Shown here one piece after another: positions 1 through 18,568 of a stretch of 64,000 bases of DNA. The stretch is from the NCBI GenBank assembly GCA_945643635.1, contig CALZFC010000139.1:357501-421500 (forward strand). Reading direction: 5' to 3'. The stretch comes from Allodiplogaster sudhausi. Lineage: Eukaryota; Nematoda; Chromadorea; Rhabditida; Diplogasteridae. The notes beneath the pieces are model-generated. The model made no database searches. It was not told the DNA's origin and was given only the letters and a program-made list of their open reading frames with translations. Numbering within the stretch: the first letter of the stretch is position 1; the number at the start of each line of letters is the position of its first letter. The position numbers and the translations under genes are program-made.

Positions 1-80
1 CATTTCCGTAACCTGCAGCGCATGCCAGAGCACATTTCGCTTTTGCGCAAGGCACAATGGGATCAGGTTCGTTGACATTA
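1..80 (-). CDS. Partial exon of an unidentified Cys-rich protein
   Basis: Read on the minus strand, an AG acceptor just above position 80 opens a frame to the window edge. Residues include PDPIVPCAKAKCALACAAGY, a C-x4-C-x3-C-x2-GY spacing reminiscent of antistasin-like or other small disulfide-rich secreted repeats. The exon leaves the window, so neither the rest of the domain nor a start or stop is visible. Its Cys-rich content does not fit the GPCR-like exons upstream on the same strand, so it is probably a separate gene. The family assignment is inference from about 27 residues. Confidence 0.35.
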
Positions 81-149
81 CTGGAAGTCTGAATTCTCTC
101 GTGTATTCAGACTGGCTTTTCCTCTATCTCTTTCTTTTCTCTCTCTCCC

Positions 150-320
150 TCTTCTCACTCATTTTTTCTCTTGTTCTCTCTAACTCTCTCTCCTTCTCTC
201 TGTCTCTTTATCTCTTCCTTCCGCTCTCTATCTAGGTAATGTTCTCTCTCCCCTTTAAATTCTCTTCCCCTTCCCGTCACCATCTGTCATCTATTAGCCA
301 TGCTAGGCGACACGGAAATG
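150..320 (+). repeat. 171-bp direct repeat, copy 1
   Basis: A CT-rich stretch followed by unique sequence containing TAGCCATGCTAGGCGACACG. It recurs base for base at 1575-1745, 1425 bp away. No differences were seen by eye. Confidence 0.9.
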
Positions 321-844
321 GTGATTGGGCAGATCCGGAGCAGAGGTTTGCTAAAGACGCCTGGAACTGCCTTGCTCATTCAGAAACGTTAGAACTATAG
401 CCAAGAGCGGAGGGAAGGATGTAAACAAGCAAGAATAGACCTTTTCATTTTTCACACCTTTCCCATCTTTCTTTTTTGTTTTACAAAATTCTTATTCGTA
501 ACGGCGTGCGAGAAAATGTTGTGAATTCCATGAGAAAAGGGTGCATTACTCATCCATAGAACTGCTGACGATGTGAGCTTAAAATAAAACAAAACACCTT
601 TTCAGACCTTCTGGAATGTCTCGTGTGATGCAATAATATCGTAGCGCCAAGAAAACAAAGATTAAAATTAATAAAAACGGATTTGTACAACTTATTTGGC
701 TGCAACGGATTTGCGAATGATTCAGAATTTGTGGGAAAGTCTAGCTTTAGGGACGCGCAAATACTCATAGAAATGCAAGATTGAGCATATGATCCCGACA
801 CTGCCAATAGACATGGATTAGCTTTTCTACATGTGCAGAGATCA

Positions 845-925
845 GTGAAACGCTTGCTGCGCCAGCGGGAGATCGAACCCGTGCTATCCCGGATGGTGGG
901 CGCGCGACACTACCACCCGGCTACG
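845..925 (-). repeat. tRNA-like (SINE-head-like) sequence in a GPCR intron
   Basis: On the minus strand there is a box-A-like stretch (TAGCCGGGTGGTAGTG) followed about 35 nt later by a box-B-like stretch (GGTTCGATCTCC). The acceptor arms do not pair and the T arm pairs poorly, so this is not a functional tRNA. It begins within about 20 nt of the splice donor of the exon at 943-1047. A tRNA pseudogene or tRNA-derived SINE is the best reading. Confidence 0.45.
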
Positions 926-942
926 ATGCAACCCTCACTCAC

Positions 943-2081
943 TTTGATGTTGTCGGTCGACATGGCGCGCAGTTGGCCGCGAATCTCGCTGAGAACGGCT
1001 AAATTCGACGGAATTCCAATGACGATCATGACCGCGAGATAAGCCATCTGAAAGATTGAAAAGATCAAAGATCAAAGACAAGGATACTATTCTTGGAATA
1101 TGAAAACCACTTGTATCAAGAGACAAGTTGGATTTACAGATACAATTATGCTTTCAAGAAGCACATGATCTTATTTAGAAGAAGAAATATAACTTTAAAT
1201 GAATTTGTTAGTAATGTTTGACGGCCACGCCAGTCCTGTTTGAAAATTAGAACTAAATTCAAGTTGTTTTATCCCTAGAACGCTAGGCTTTTTAAACCAT
1301 AGAACATTATTCGTATGTATGCACGTGCAGTCATACATATATGGTCATTTATTTTTCAGCAATATGGATGTTAGTTTGACATTTGAACAAGATTTTTTCG
1401 CACCTGTCGACCTGAAATGTGAGCAAGGAATAGAAACAGCTGTTCCGCGAAGAAACTGATGAAAGGAGAGAAAGAAACAGAGTTGACTTCAAATTGAGAA
1501 TTCGTCTCTTTTTCGTTTCTTTCTTTCTTGATGTCAGCTCTGAGTGCGTCAGAGGTGAAAACCCGCTCGAGGTTTCTTCTCACTCATTTTTTCTCTTGTT
1601 CTCTCTAACTCTCTCTCCTTCTCTCTGTCTCTTTATCTCTTCCTTCCGCTCTCTATCTAGGTAATGTTCTCTCTCCCCTTTAAATTCTCTTCCCCTTCCC
1701 GTCACCATCTGTCATCTATTAGCCATGCTAGGCGACACGGAAATGTCGGCATTAAATATTGCTAATCTAATCTGGTTCTTTAATTTAATTACTATCAAAA
1801 TTTACAAGCAAACGTCAGCAGTAAAATAACGACCGGTCTGCCCAATTTCTAGTGCAGAATTTGCCGGCGCTCTTCTCGCTTGAACCCTTTACCAGAACAA
1901 TCGACATGTTCAAAGATTAATACTAAATTACAAATTACAGTGTAAAATAAATAAAAAAAATATTTATTTACTTAAAAAAACCAACCTCGACATAGTCAGA
2001 GAAGAGATGCTCTGGCGGAGTGCCGGATATTGCTGTAGCTGTTGTTGTGGTGGCGGCCAAAGTTAAACCGGAGGGGTTCAT
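943..2081 (-). CDS. First two exons of a GPCR-like membrane protein (partial)
   Basis: Exon 1 (2081-1986) starts with ATG and encodes a Ser/Thr-rich N-terminus of 32 residues (MNPSGLTLAATTTTATAISG, then TPPEHLFSDYVE) before a GT donor. Exon 2 (1047-943) follows an AG acceptor in the same phase and encodes MAYLAVMIVIGIPSNLAVLS and then a charged loop, ending at GTGAGT. The short glycan-acceptor-like N-terminus followed by a hydrophobic segment with the GxPSN pattern is what TM1 of class A receptors looks like; the conserved TM1 Asn is present. No TM2 or later exon could be found between 943 and 80, so the gene is either broken, has a very long intron, or uses exons I failed to see. The receptor class cannot be named. 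Confidence 0.5.
1575..1745 (+). repeat. 171-bp direct repeat, copy 2
   Basis: Exact copy of 150-320. The homology starts and stops abruptly on both sides, with no terminal inverted repeats and no obvious target-site duplication. This suggests a recent segmental duplication or an assembly artefact rather than a transposon. Confidence 0.9.
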
Positions 2082-2099
2082 TACGCTCCTTCTTGCAAA

Positions 2100-5000
2100 G
2101 AGAGCCAACTTTATAAGTCTGACATCCTTTCGTGGCTCCTGAAACGGAAAGTTTCAAACGATTCGGCAGTCGATAAAATAACATCAAATAAGCGCACGTT
2201 CACAAAAAATAGTTCGCTTAAACCGAACTCTAATCCGAACTATCCTCTAGCGTTGCCACAGTTGCATACTTTCCGGGCCTTCTGCGAATTTAGAACCCTA
2301 GATGACCCCCCCTCCCTCAACCAACGTCACAAAATGCGGAATTCATGATTAACTTGTGTGGGAAAATGTGCGTGGGAACAGCGAGATATTAATGCGTGTA
2401 CATACAAAATGAATATAAATAATAAAAAAATCATATGTCTGTACGCGGCAAATTGTGCTAAATTGTTGGTGAACTGCCATACGTAAGCAAATAGACAGCA
2501 AGCCATGAGACAGGAAGACAAAGAAAGAGCTCGAAAAAGTAGTACGATTACAAGCAGTAGAAGTCGAGTAGTAGAAGCGCAACGCTAGAAAAAACATTCT
2601 AGCATAAAGAAATGAAGTGAAATTGAAGACGGAACTGCGCTATTATTTATTATTATTTGCCACGCTCAGGCCCCGGGCTACAAATATGGAGAGGGAGAGA
2701 GGGGAAAGTCAGAAAAGTGAAAAGTCAAAGAGAGAGAGAGAGCTAGAGAGAGATAAATTCGAGAAGCAGAGCCGGAGACAGAGGTGCCAGAGAATAAGGG
2801 CATAAAGAGAGAGAGAGCGAGAGAAATATGAGAAACAGAGCCGGAGAGGGAGTGGCGAGAGAATAAGGGGCAAAATGAGAGGGAGAGAAAGAAGAAGTTA
2901 GCGAGAAGGAGAAAAAAGAGAAATATGGAGAGAGAGAATTCCTCCTCGTTCTCTAGCAACCAAGGAGCATGGCAATGTTGAAGGCAAAACACATTTCGGC
3001 CAGCTGTCTAACCAGCAATGTACATAATAACGTGCATAAAGACGGTTTTCACCACGTGATGGACTACATTAAATGGTGAATCTCAATCACATGGTAAAAG
3101 TTTTCATTAGTAGCGCACAAAGTTGGTCCAATCAGAAACATTAAGCCTGAATTTTGACCGGAAATTACTAGATTACACGAGCTTAATTCAATAGAAAGTA
3201 TTAACCGCGCTTTCACCTCGTGATACCGTAACTTTCGTTTTGAAAAGAGGGACCGATCCCGGGGAGAAAGTCACTGGAATTGGTGGATTGTGAGTGGGGG
3301 ATGGCAAAGAATACGTCAAAGCGGAAGAAAAGTGATTTCTTCGAATTCTTCTCCCTCTTTCTTCTGCTCCTCCGTTCTTCTTTTGCTTCGGGATGAACGG
3401 GATAAAATGCCTAAGCCATTAGAAGTGGAAGAAGGTAACTCAGAGCGACTGACGCCCACTGAGAAAGGTTACCACCTTATAAAGAGGTTATAAAGAGAGG
3501 AGAGAAGAGAGGGGGAGAGGGGAGAGAGAGAGAAATAGAGGAAGAGGAAGAGAGAGTAAGTACGCGAGAGAGAGACAGGGTTAGCAGACGGAAAGAGAAG
3601 AATAAGAAGAAGAACAATATTGAGGGAAGTGACGAGTGACAACTCTCGAAAAAGAAAGAGAGAAAAAAGAAGAAGAAGAAAAGGAAGAGGGCGGTTCAAA
3701 CGAGGAAAACGAAATAAAAAAGAGGCAAGGAAGAAGATGGCTAAATGAGAAGCAGAAAGGAGGAAGAACGTATGAGGGAGATAAAGGCAGTAGGAGGAAT
3801 GAGAGTGGCAGCGAGATTGAGAAAGAAAGAGGGAGAGACAGAGAGACAGAGAAAGAGAGAGAGAGAGACAGAGAAAGAGAGAGAGAAAAAAAGAGAAAGA
3901 GACAGAGACAGAGAAAGAGAGTGAGAGTGCTCCTTTAAAAAGACGAAACTAGCCCACCTGCAGAGTCTCGAATTTCCACTGCAAAAAAATGCAAAAATTG
4001 TCAGAGTTGTTGTGTTGACTCATATGTATGTTGACAAGGTCTCGTCAAATTACAACATCTCATTCTAGCACTGTAAATATTTTGAATTTCAACAAGCTTA
4101 GACATTGAGCTGGAGGTTGTGGAGAATTCGATACTTTTACATTAGCAGTTTTTCTAATGTTAGAGCTCGTTTAAAGTTCAAAGTTAGTATAATTCGCTAA
4201 TGGTTTTTGGCTGGTTTTAGATTTGTGGTAGATCATAGATAATCGAATAACCGAAACCAATGTAGACTGAAAGCGAGAAGAGGGGGGTAAGAGAGGGAAA
4301 GAGAGAGGAAGAGAGCAAGAGAGAGAGAGAGAGGGAGAGAAAGAGAGAAAGGTGAGAAGCTTCTTATCGGCAAAAGAGCGTGAGACATGCGAGCGTTCGC
4401 GTGCATATAATAAGGGAGCCGGAAAGTGAACAGGAGGCCAGTCTGAGTGCCGCCCCGGATGGAGGACAAGTAATGCGATCGAGAAAGGGATGCCCTTTCC
4501 AGGAGGGGGGGGAGGGGGGGGGGAGGGAGTGAGAAAGGGAGAGCAAACTACAAAAAAGGTTATGGGAAAAAGAGCAGCCCCGAGTTACTGTTATTTTGCA
4601 CTTCCTGTTTACGTCGCGATCGACCTCATACAATTGTTGGCGAGACTCAAAGAGCATTGCTTTCGGCAGCATTCCACTCGTGTTATGCAAATGGAACGAA
4701 ATACGAAATACATATGCATTTGTACGAGTAATGGTCGAAAATTCCACCCAGGCAGGCAAGATCTAGCACAATTCAAATACTGTTTTTACTTCCAAAATTG
4801 AGATACTGTTATTATACATATCAACGGCGGACCGGCATTTTGCTCGTGTTATTTTTATCAACGAAAAGAAAGCGAATGATTGACTGGACTGCGCAACAGA
4901 CGGAAATCAAATATAGTCGCATAGCTTCCAAAAATAGCGCTTAACACGAAAATATTCCGTCTTATCGAGAACGCTCAGGACGGCAAAAGAAAAAGGGAGG

Positions 5001-5179
5001 AAAGGCGGAAACAAAATTACATATAAGATGAAGTTGTAATCAAGTGGAATGACAAATTTAGTGTTAAAAGAAACCACGTCATCTTAATTCGTGTATTAAC
5101 ACATGTTCACATATCAAACACAATCAATGAATAGTCTTGTTTTGGCACATGAATAAAAGCTACTTAAGAGAGGGAGTGG

Positions 5180-5224
<45 letters not shown>

Positions 5225-5364
5225 AAAAGGAAGAAACAAAGAGAGAGAGAGGGTGTATGTGTAAGAGGGAGAATGGGAGGGAGAGAAAATAGAAAGGAAG
5301 AGAGAGGGAGAGAGAGAGGGGGAGAGAAGGAGAGGGGGAGAGAGAAAGAGAGTGAGAGAGAGAA

Positions 5365-5409
<45 letters not shown>

Positions 5410-7850
5410 ACGAGTGAATGACGAGTAATTACATACATATCACATCATCAGAAAAGCAACGCAGTAACAAAAAAATGTATCCATATAAATATAAATGAAG
5501 CGCAACGAAATCAAGTCGAAACGGGTATAAAGAAAATTGTGATTTATTTCATAACAATGGTCTTTGAGGCCTTAACTAGATTAAAACAAAAGTAAATTTA
5601 CGCGCATGCATAAGTAATTTTAAGTCATTACTTCTAAGGTCCAATTCTTCTAACAATTAGCTCATTTCTCCACCTCTTATTGGTAGTCGGTCATTACTTG
5701 TCTTGCTTGGAGCCTCTCAATCTCTCTCTTCATTCTCTCGGTGTATATCATCCTCCCTCTTCTAGATATATTTTGTTTACAATTCGCTTATACCCAGTAC
5801 AACTTTCTCAAATATCCAAGAGCAACGCTGAGTTTGGACGGGTGGGCGGAGCCTATGCACATGATGTTGGATAAGAACGCCTTTCTAAGGCAAAATATAC
5901 AATGCCGAACCGTTTTTTTCTTCTTCCTTCAATGATCCCATGAATGAATGTTTTTTTGCTCCTGGACAGAGAAGGCGGATATGCGATAGGGAGATATTAG
6001 AAGTGGGTGGGGGGAGCGTTTGAAGGGAGGAGGAGTGGGTCTCGGCTGATGCTGAAATTGAGAGAGAGAAAGAGAAAGAGAAAGAGAGAGAGAGAGAGCG
6101 ATAGAGAGTCAACAAGTAAGAACTAGACAGGACAAGAGATATTCTGAGATTAAGGCACCATGATCATAAGAAGGCGTGGGGTGAAGCCATGTACTATAAG
6201 AAAAAGCGTTCTTTATAGCTCGAGCCAGGTGAACTTGGAGGATTTGGAAAATAGATTACAATGACGAAAATCGGCGGAAAAACTGCCCTCGAGAACTTCA
6301 GATTTGGCGAAGAGGAGGATTATTAGGCACGCACTAGATTTCGTCACTTTTTCATCCGCTTCTTTCCCACTCTCAGTTATCCGGCGTTTTTCTCGCACTC
6401 TCGGCTTTCCAAAGTTTTTTTTACTTTCACTCTTTGCTCGATTCTTACAATTAGTATTTTCTCTCAATTAAGTTCAAAAGATATTTGCCTTATTCATGCA
6501 AGTTTATTGGGTTAATTATGTTTTATTAAACCCATGTAAAATTTTCTCTTAATTCCTAATATGTAAATCATGAAGGGAACGCACGTAAGTTGAATGAAGA
6601 CACGGAAGAAACATTGGGAATTGGCAACGGTGATCTCATAAGTGTGAGCCATTTGAATTATGCATGAAGTCATGAATGCGAACACATCTCGTGCGTGCTT
6701 TAGTCATGAGAAGGAAATTGAAGAGGAAAAGGAGAGAACGGGAGAAGGGGTGGGGGGGGGGGTTCGAGATAGAGAGAGAGAGAGAGAGAGAACGAGTGAG
6801 AGCGAAGGACTTGTTCTTCTTCTTCTTCTTCTTTTCATTACCGACACACGAACAATCTCTGTTTTTATGGATGCAGCAAGGTACACAGAACTCTTGAGGA
6901 TGATTGAACGCCGCCGCTCTTGCAGATTTGCGACTTCTCTCTCTCTCTCTCTCTCTCTCTTCCTTTCTCCCTTTCCCTCTTATCTCTCTCTCTCTAACTT
7001 TCTCTTCTTATGGTTAGCAATTTCTCGTAGTCGCCTCTCTCTCAAGCACTCCTTCTGCAATCTCAGACGGAAGTATACACTTCATGCAAAACAATCAAGG
7101 CATTCATGTAGCGATAGAATAAGAGTCACATGTACTTTTCCTACAAACAATAAGTAATCTGTCCTTCTTATGCATAAAGAGAAAAACAGTCAAACGATTA
7201 ACTTCAGTCTCCTTCAGTCAGTTCGCTGCAACCACGCTGAACTGAGTTGTTTTTTTGTCACTCTCTCTCTCTCTCTCTGAGTGTTTCTCTCTAGCCCTCG
7301 CACTCTGAGTCTCTTTCAAACACACACTCTCTCTATTCTATTTCCTAGCCTTGCTCCTGCAACTGAAACCTTTTCGCGTTCCTTCGCAGTTGCCAGCTGC
7401 CTTGGGGGGCTGCAGGAGTGACATGTCCGTTCACACTTTTTTTTTTCTGCTTTAATAAGTCGCGGAACGCCGACGGGATCTGAGAAGGGAACGGGAGTTT
7501 AGGGGGCAAATATAAACATAAAGAGGGAGAGAGAGGCGTTAGAGAGAGAGGGACAGTGAGAGAAAAGGAGGGAACGAGAAACAGGAAGATAAAGAGAGAG
7601 ACATAAATAGAAAGAAAATGCTGAACGTTGTGAAACGTGTGAGCCATCAAAAAAGAAAGCAGAACGAACTCTCTTTAAGTCATCGCAAAAGAACGTCTTG
7701 AAGAGTAGATATATTTAGAAAAGTGTAATATATATGTATATTCACGTGAAAGAAGACTAACATAGCTCAGGGAAACCCGCAGTTGATTACGAAGCACAAA
7801 ATAGCAACAAGCAATCGGCAAAACGAACTAGCACAGCTCACTTTTACATG
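2100..7850. other. Gene-poor, GA/CT-rich low-complexity spacer
   Basis: Dominated by (GA)n or (CT)n tracts, for example 2690-2950, 3490-3930, 4260-4350, 5165-5415, 6060-6105, 6925-7000 and 7520-7600. Open frames in these tracts encode Arg-Glu or Ser-Leu repeats on opposite strands and have no splice-phase logic. I found no exon chain I can support. Confidence 0.6.
5166..5412. repeat. (GA)n low-complexity tract
   Basis: About 245 bp that is almost pure GA/GGA/GAAA on the plus strand. Similar tracts at 14380-14630, 15305-15560, 16165-16245, 17025-17190, 42182-42275 and 49265-49850 are the commonest repeat type in the window, in introns and spacers alike. Confidence 0.85.
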
Positions 7851-7854
7851 CCAG

Positions 7855-10800
7855 AATTCTCATCAAAAACCTCTCCTCCCTCACGGTGTTCCGAGAAAAA
7901 AAGGGAGGAAGTTGCAAATGAGTTTATGGTCATCTAATCAAATCAAATCATACGAAGTACCGCAATGCATTTTTTTTGGAAAAAAAATACGTGCAGATTC
8001 GCGACTTCGACAAAGATTCACGCAGCGCAAATTTATACATACTGGGAGATTACCAAGATCAGTAAGTATATTATGGTCAACAACGACGCATTAGTTTGCT
8101 TTATAAGCACGTGCTGAAGCAAATAACCGTAAAACTAATATATTTTAATTTAAAAAATAATTTTGGCATAATATTTTCAACATGCAAGAAAATGCATGTC
8201 CGCAAAGAAGGCATAGTACCTCGGCCCCAGTTGGCGATCGAGGTGATGAAGAGGGACAAAGTGTAATGCGGAATCAGCAAGCGAATTATTTCACATCAGT
8301 AAGAAAAAGTTTTTTTTTAATCAAAATTCCCACATGAGTGATGTTCCGAGATCAAGAGCATGAGGGACGTAAACCTAGAGATGTAGTTCTCTGGATTTTT
8401 TTAGTTATATTTTTTATTTACCTATCTTTATTTTGGTTTTTGCTTAAATTTCTGTCCAGAAGAGCCTTATCGGGCTGGTCAATTTATGCACACTATCGCC
8501 GGTACGGAAAGCAGCTTGGCCGAGTGGTGAAGTGGCCCCCTATGTAATCCTACGGCTCAAGTTCGATCCCGATAAACAACAACATTATATTTGTTCGAAA
8601 CAGCGATCCATCTCGTCATTCATATCAGGCGGAAGCGATATAATCAGAAAGACGTGCGTGCTAAAAATACCGGGTTCCTATTTCTAAAAAAAAATTGTAA
8701 AATAAATAAAGATTTTTTCATGACGTTTAGTGCAAGATGATACGCTCATATTCATAAAAAATATCTCCATCACGTTCAAAAAGAACAATTGTAAATCAGG
8801 AGTGACTGACGATGAATTGTAAGGAATTTTTTCTCCTCTCCCTTTACATTTCGAAAAGATGAGGACGAGGCTGGAGTAATAAGAGCCGAAACCAAAGGGC
8901 TAAAGAGCCAAATCAGTTGCTCGCTGACGCCAAAACACAACTGTCTTCTATAAGAGGATTACTAGTCATTTTAAGTTTCAGGATATGTTTTATTAAATTG
9001 TTTTTGTTCGTGCCTTTCCGAGAATTCCCCCGATGTGGTGTGGTTGTTCCAGAAGTTCACTAAAAGTACAATGCACTTGTTTTGTATATGTACTTTGACT
9101 TTTGCAAATTTACTTGGTATTGTCATAACTAATTTGATATGACTTGATCTCTTCCTTTTGAGATGCATTCGTCAGTTCTCCTCGCCACCTTGGCGCGGAT
9201 CGGTCGACTCTTCAGAACGCTTTCGTCTCTTCTTCTTCCTCTTCTTTTTCTTTTCTCCCTTTTGCCCCTCTCACTTTGCCGCTCTTCCCCGATTGCGATA
9301 GGTTGCCATCGCGCGCGATTTCTACTCATTGCCCCTGTACTCTTTGTCTCCGTAAATATGGGTCAGCATTTACTGTTTTAGCCGAAATTTTTAAGCAAAT
9401 ATTTTTTTTCTTAAATTGATATTTAAAATATATCAATTGAGTTGCTTCAAAATCCCTCGCCAATACTGCTCACCATTCGCCTCCGCTGTCAATTCTCGTT
9501 CAGGTAATTTAATCTTGTCTAAATTAGTTTTTTTTTCTCTCTTCAGAAAAAGAATATTTTGACTATGAATCTGTACAAATTTATGAGCCTTAATTCTTTT
9601 CTTTCTCAGCCAATATTTAAAAAGGCAACTCATTTTCATCACTTTAAAATACCTTTAAAATCCCGTAGAACTTCCCAACTATAAAATCCTCTCGTTTCCA
9701 GTCCCGCGTCTCCCCTCCTTGCCCGCCTCCGCCACCCGTTCGCCGGCCGCCCGAGCTGCTCGTCCGCCTGCCGCGCTCGTGCACGGCGGCCGCAGTCTCG
9801 AATAGCGCGATCGCGCAGCAACTCAGCCGGTATGGAAAGCAGCGTGGCCGAGTGGTGAAGTGGCCCCGTATGTAATCCTACGGCTCAAGTTTGATTCCGA
9901 CCGCTCGATAGCGGCATTATTGCCTCGAAATGCATTTTGATCTGCCGTGCGTGCTATTCAATGGATGAAAAGTCTAGAGAGGGATTGTGATCTACAAGAT
10001 CAATCGATTATGATCAATCTAGTAATGATATTCGATATTTGTCAATTGATGGGATCTATCGATTCTCGATTGCTTCCTTCTCCAGCTTTGCGACGGTCGT
10101 GAGCGTGCGCGCCGTGTCCTCGGAAGTGCCTCGTCAGCGCGTCGCGCTCCTTCGCACGCACGCCGAAGTGACGCGGACGCTCGTCGAGACGCGCGGCCGC
10201 ATTCGGCTGGCCGGCGTGGGCGGAAAGGTGGCGAAAAACGGAAGGAGATACCGTAGCTTTGTTTGGCAAAAACGTTGCGACGGTATACGGTATATATTCT
10301 TACCAAAATATGTCCGGAGATTGGGCTGCTAGCTTAATCCTTAAAGGGCTAATGGTAAGTTACGGTAACATATCGATTGAATCTGCAGAAATGCGCTCGC
10401 CTGGAGCGCGCGCACGGACTGCCGAACGCATTGCCGTCTCAGCGCGCATCGCCTCCGTCACGAAAGGTGTCTTGTGCTTTACCGTAATTCCGCTCATCGC
10501 GAATCTCTTCCCTTCAGGACCTTTCGCCCCTTGCTGTCCTCGCCAAGGCCGCCGTGAGTCCCGAGTGGAAGAAGAACGCATCGCCGATTCCTTCGCCGGA
10601 GCGCGAGGGCGCGCGCGCCGAATGCCGCAGCGTTTTCGAGCTACAGGAGATCTACGACTATGGAAGCATCGAGATGCTACAGGACATGGTAGGATTAGTG
10701 GGTACTGTGGATTACGGTACACCCAATGAGCATACTGTATACTAATTTCATCGATCTTTGATGGATTAATTGATTACTTATTTAACGGGGATTAAGCGAT

Positions 10801-11553
10801 GCGCTCATTCAGACCCCTGTGCATCCTCTCGCGCCTCGTTTCTCGGCCGCGCCCTATCTCCTCATTCTCGCGCCGCCCTACCATCTCCTGCCGGACACGC
10901 CCTACTTTCGGCGCGCGCCCATCGTTCCGCCGCCACCGCCGCCGTTTTCCCCCTCGTCGCTCTCGGCGCAGCAGCGCGTCATCAATCGATACGTCAACAG
11001 CATGCGAGTGAGCAGTATTTGATATTTAGTGTGTCCGTCAGAATTTTTGGTGAGTTGAGAGCATCACGGTTCTGTCATTTACCAAATTACAATTCCAGAT
11101 CCAGGACATGCTCAGCGAACATGTTGCGTTCAACGCATCACTTCACGACACGCCGCGTCCGTTTTCGCGCGCAGTTGGCGATCCGATCGACGGCGATGAG
11201 AGAACAACGCATTTGCCCCCGCAGCACTGGACTCCGGTTAGGTCACACTATAAAAGAAGAAGGTGTACTGTAGGCAAACTAAAATTATTGGAATACAGTA
11301 GACACTAAAATAAAAGCGAATCAGGAGCCACTCGCTCCGACGGCCGACAAGATGCTTTTCAGAGCGTGGCAGCCGATCGTGAATGGCTTCTTCTCTTCGT
11401 TGTAGGTGCCATTTGTGGTGCCGTTATTTCTGGATTATGATTCCAAATTATCGATCGAATTTACAGAGAGTCGCCTTCATGTTGACGCTCTTTGGCTGTT
11501 ACGAGGCTTCTTCTCTCTTTTTCTGCTTCCTACTCGTTGAAGTGAGTCACTGA
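7855..11553 (+). CDS. Unrecognised 12-exon protein with hydrophobic C-terminus
   Basis: A chain of phase-consistent exons: 7855-7885, 7997-8061, 8217-8298, 8460-8501, 9702-9829, 10086-10227, 10389-10466, 10518-10688, 10813-11007, 11099-11236, 11325-11401 and 11469-11553, with stop TGA. Exons from 9702 onwards are strongly GC-rich at third codon positions. The protein has a Pro-rich segment (CPPPPVRRPPELLVRLPRSC), an Arg/Val-rich, probably helical part (RTHAEVTRTLVETRGRI), a second poly-Pro run and a C-terminal hydrophobic stretch (LVAFMLTLFGCYEASSLFFC). It ends VEVSH, consistent with a single C-terminal membrane anchor. The first three exons are the least certain, and the start codon was not found. 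Alternatively translation continues by splicing at GAA|GTGAGT (11541). I do not recognise a family. Confidence 0.5.
8502..8575 (+). repeat. tRNA-derived repeat, copy A
   Basis: Begins GGTACGGAAAGCAG, then a box-A-like TTGGCCGAGTGGT and a box-B-like AAGTTCGATCCC. It shares about 70 bp with 9830-9905 at roughly six differences. D-arm pairing (GGCC/GGCC) is visible but the acceptor stem cannot be closed, so this is a tRNA-Ser/Leu-like relic or SINE head, not a tRNA gene. Its first bases double as the GT donor of the exon ending at 8501. Confidence 0.6.
9830..9905 (+). repeat. tRNA-derived repeat, copy B
   Basis: Near-identical to 8502-8575. The middle can form a stem CCGTA/TACGG, like an anticodon arm, but the T arm and acceptor arm are not closed. 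As in copy A, the repeat starts exactly at a splice donor (CAGCCG|GTATGG, exon end 9829). Confidence 0.6.
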
Positions 11554-11559
11554 TGCCTG

Positions 11560-18560
<7,001 letters not shown>

Positions 18561-18568
18561 ATTTCCAG

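Noticed and set aside
8502..9905. Two tRNA genes
   Set aside because: Box A and box B are present, but acceptor stems do not close and T arms are mispaired, so they are tRNA-derived repeats.
11325..11405. Stop codon TAG ending the unrecognised gene at 11404
   Set aside because: The TAG lies inside a good donor (TT|GTAGGT), and splicing to 11469 continues in phase into a hydrophobic segment.
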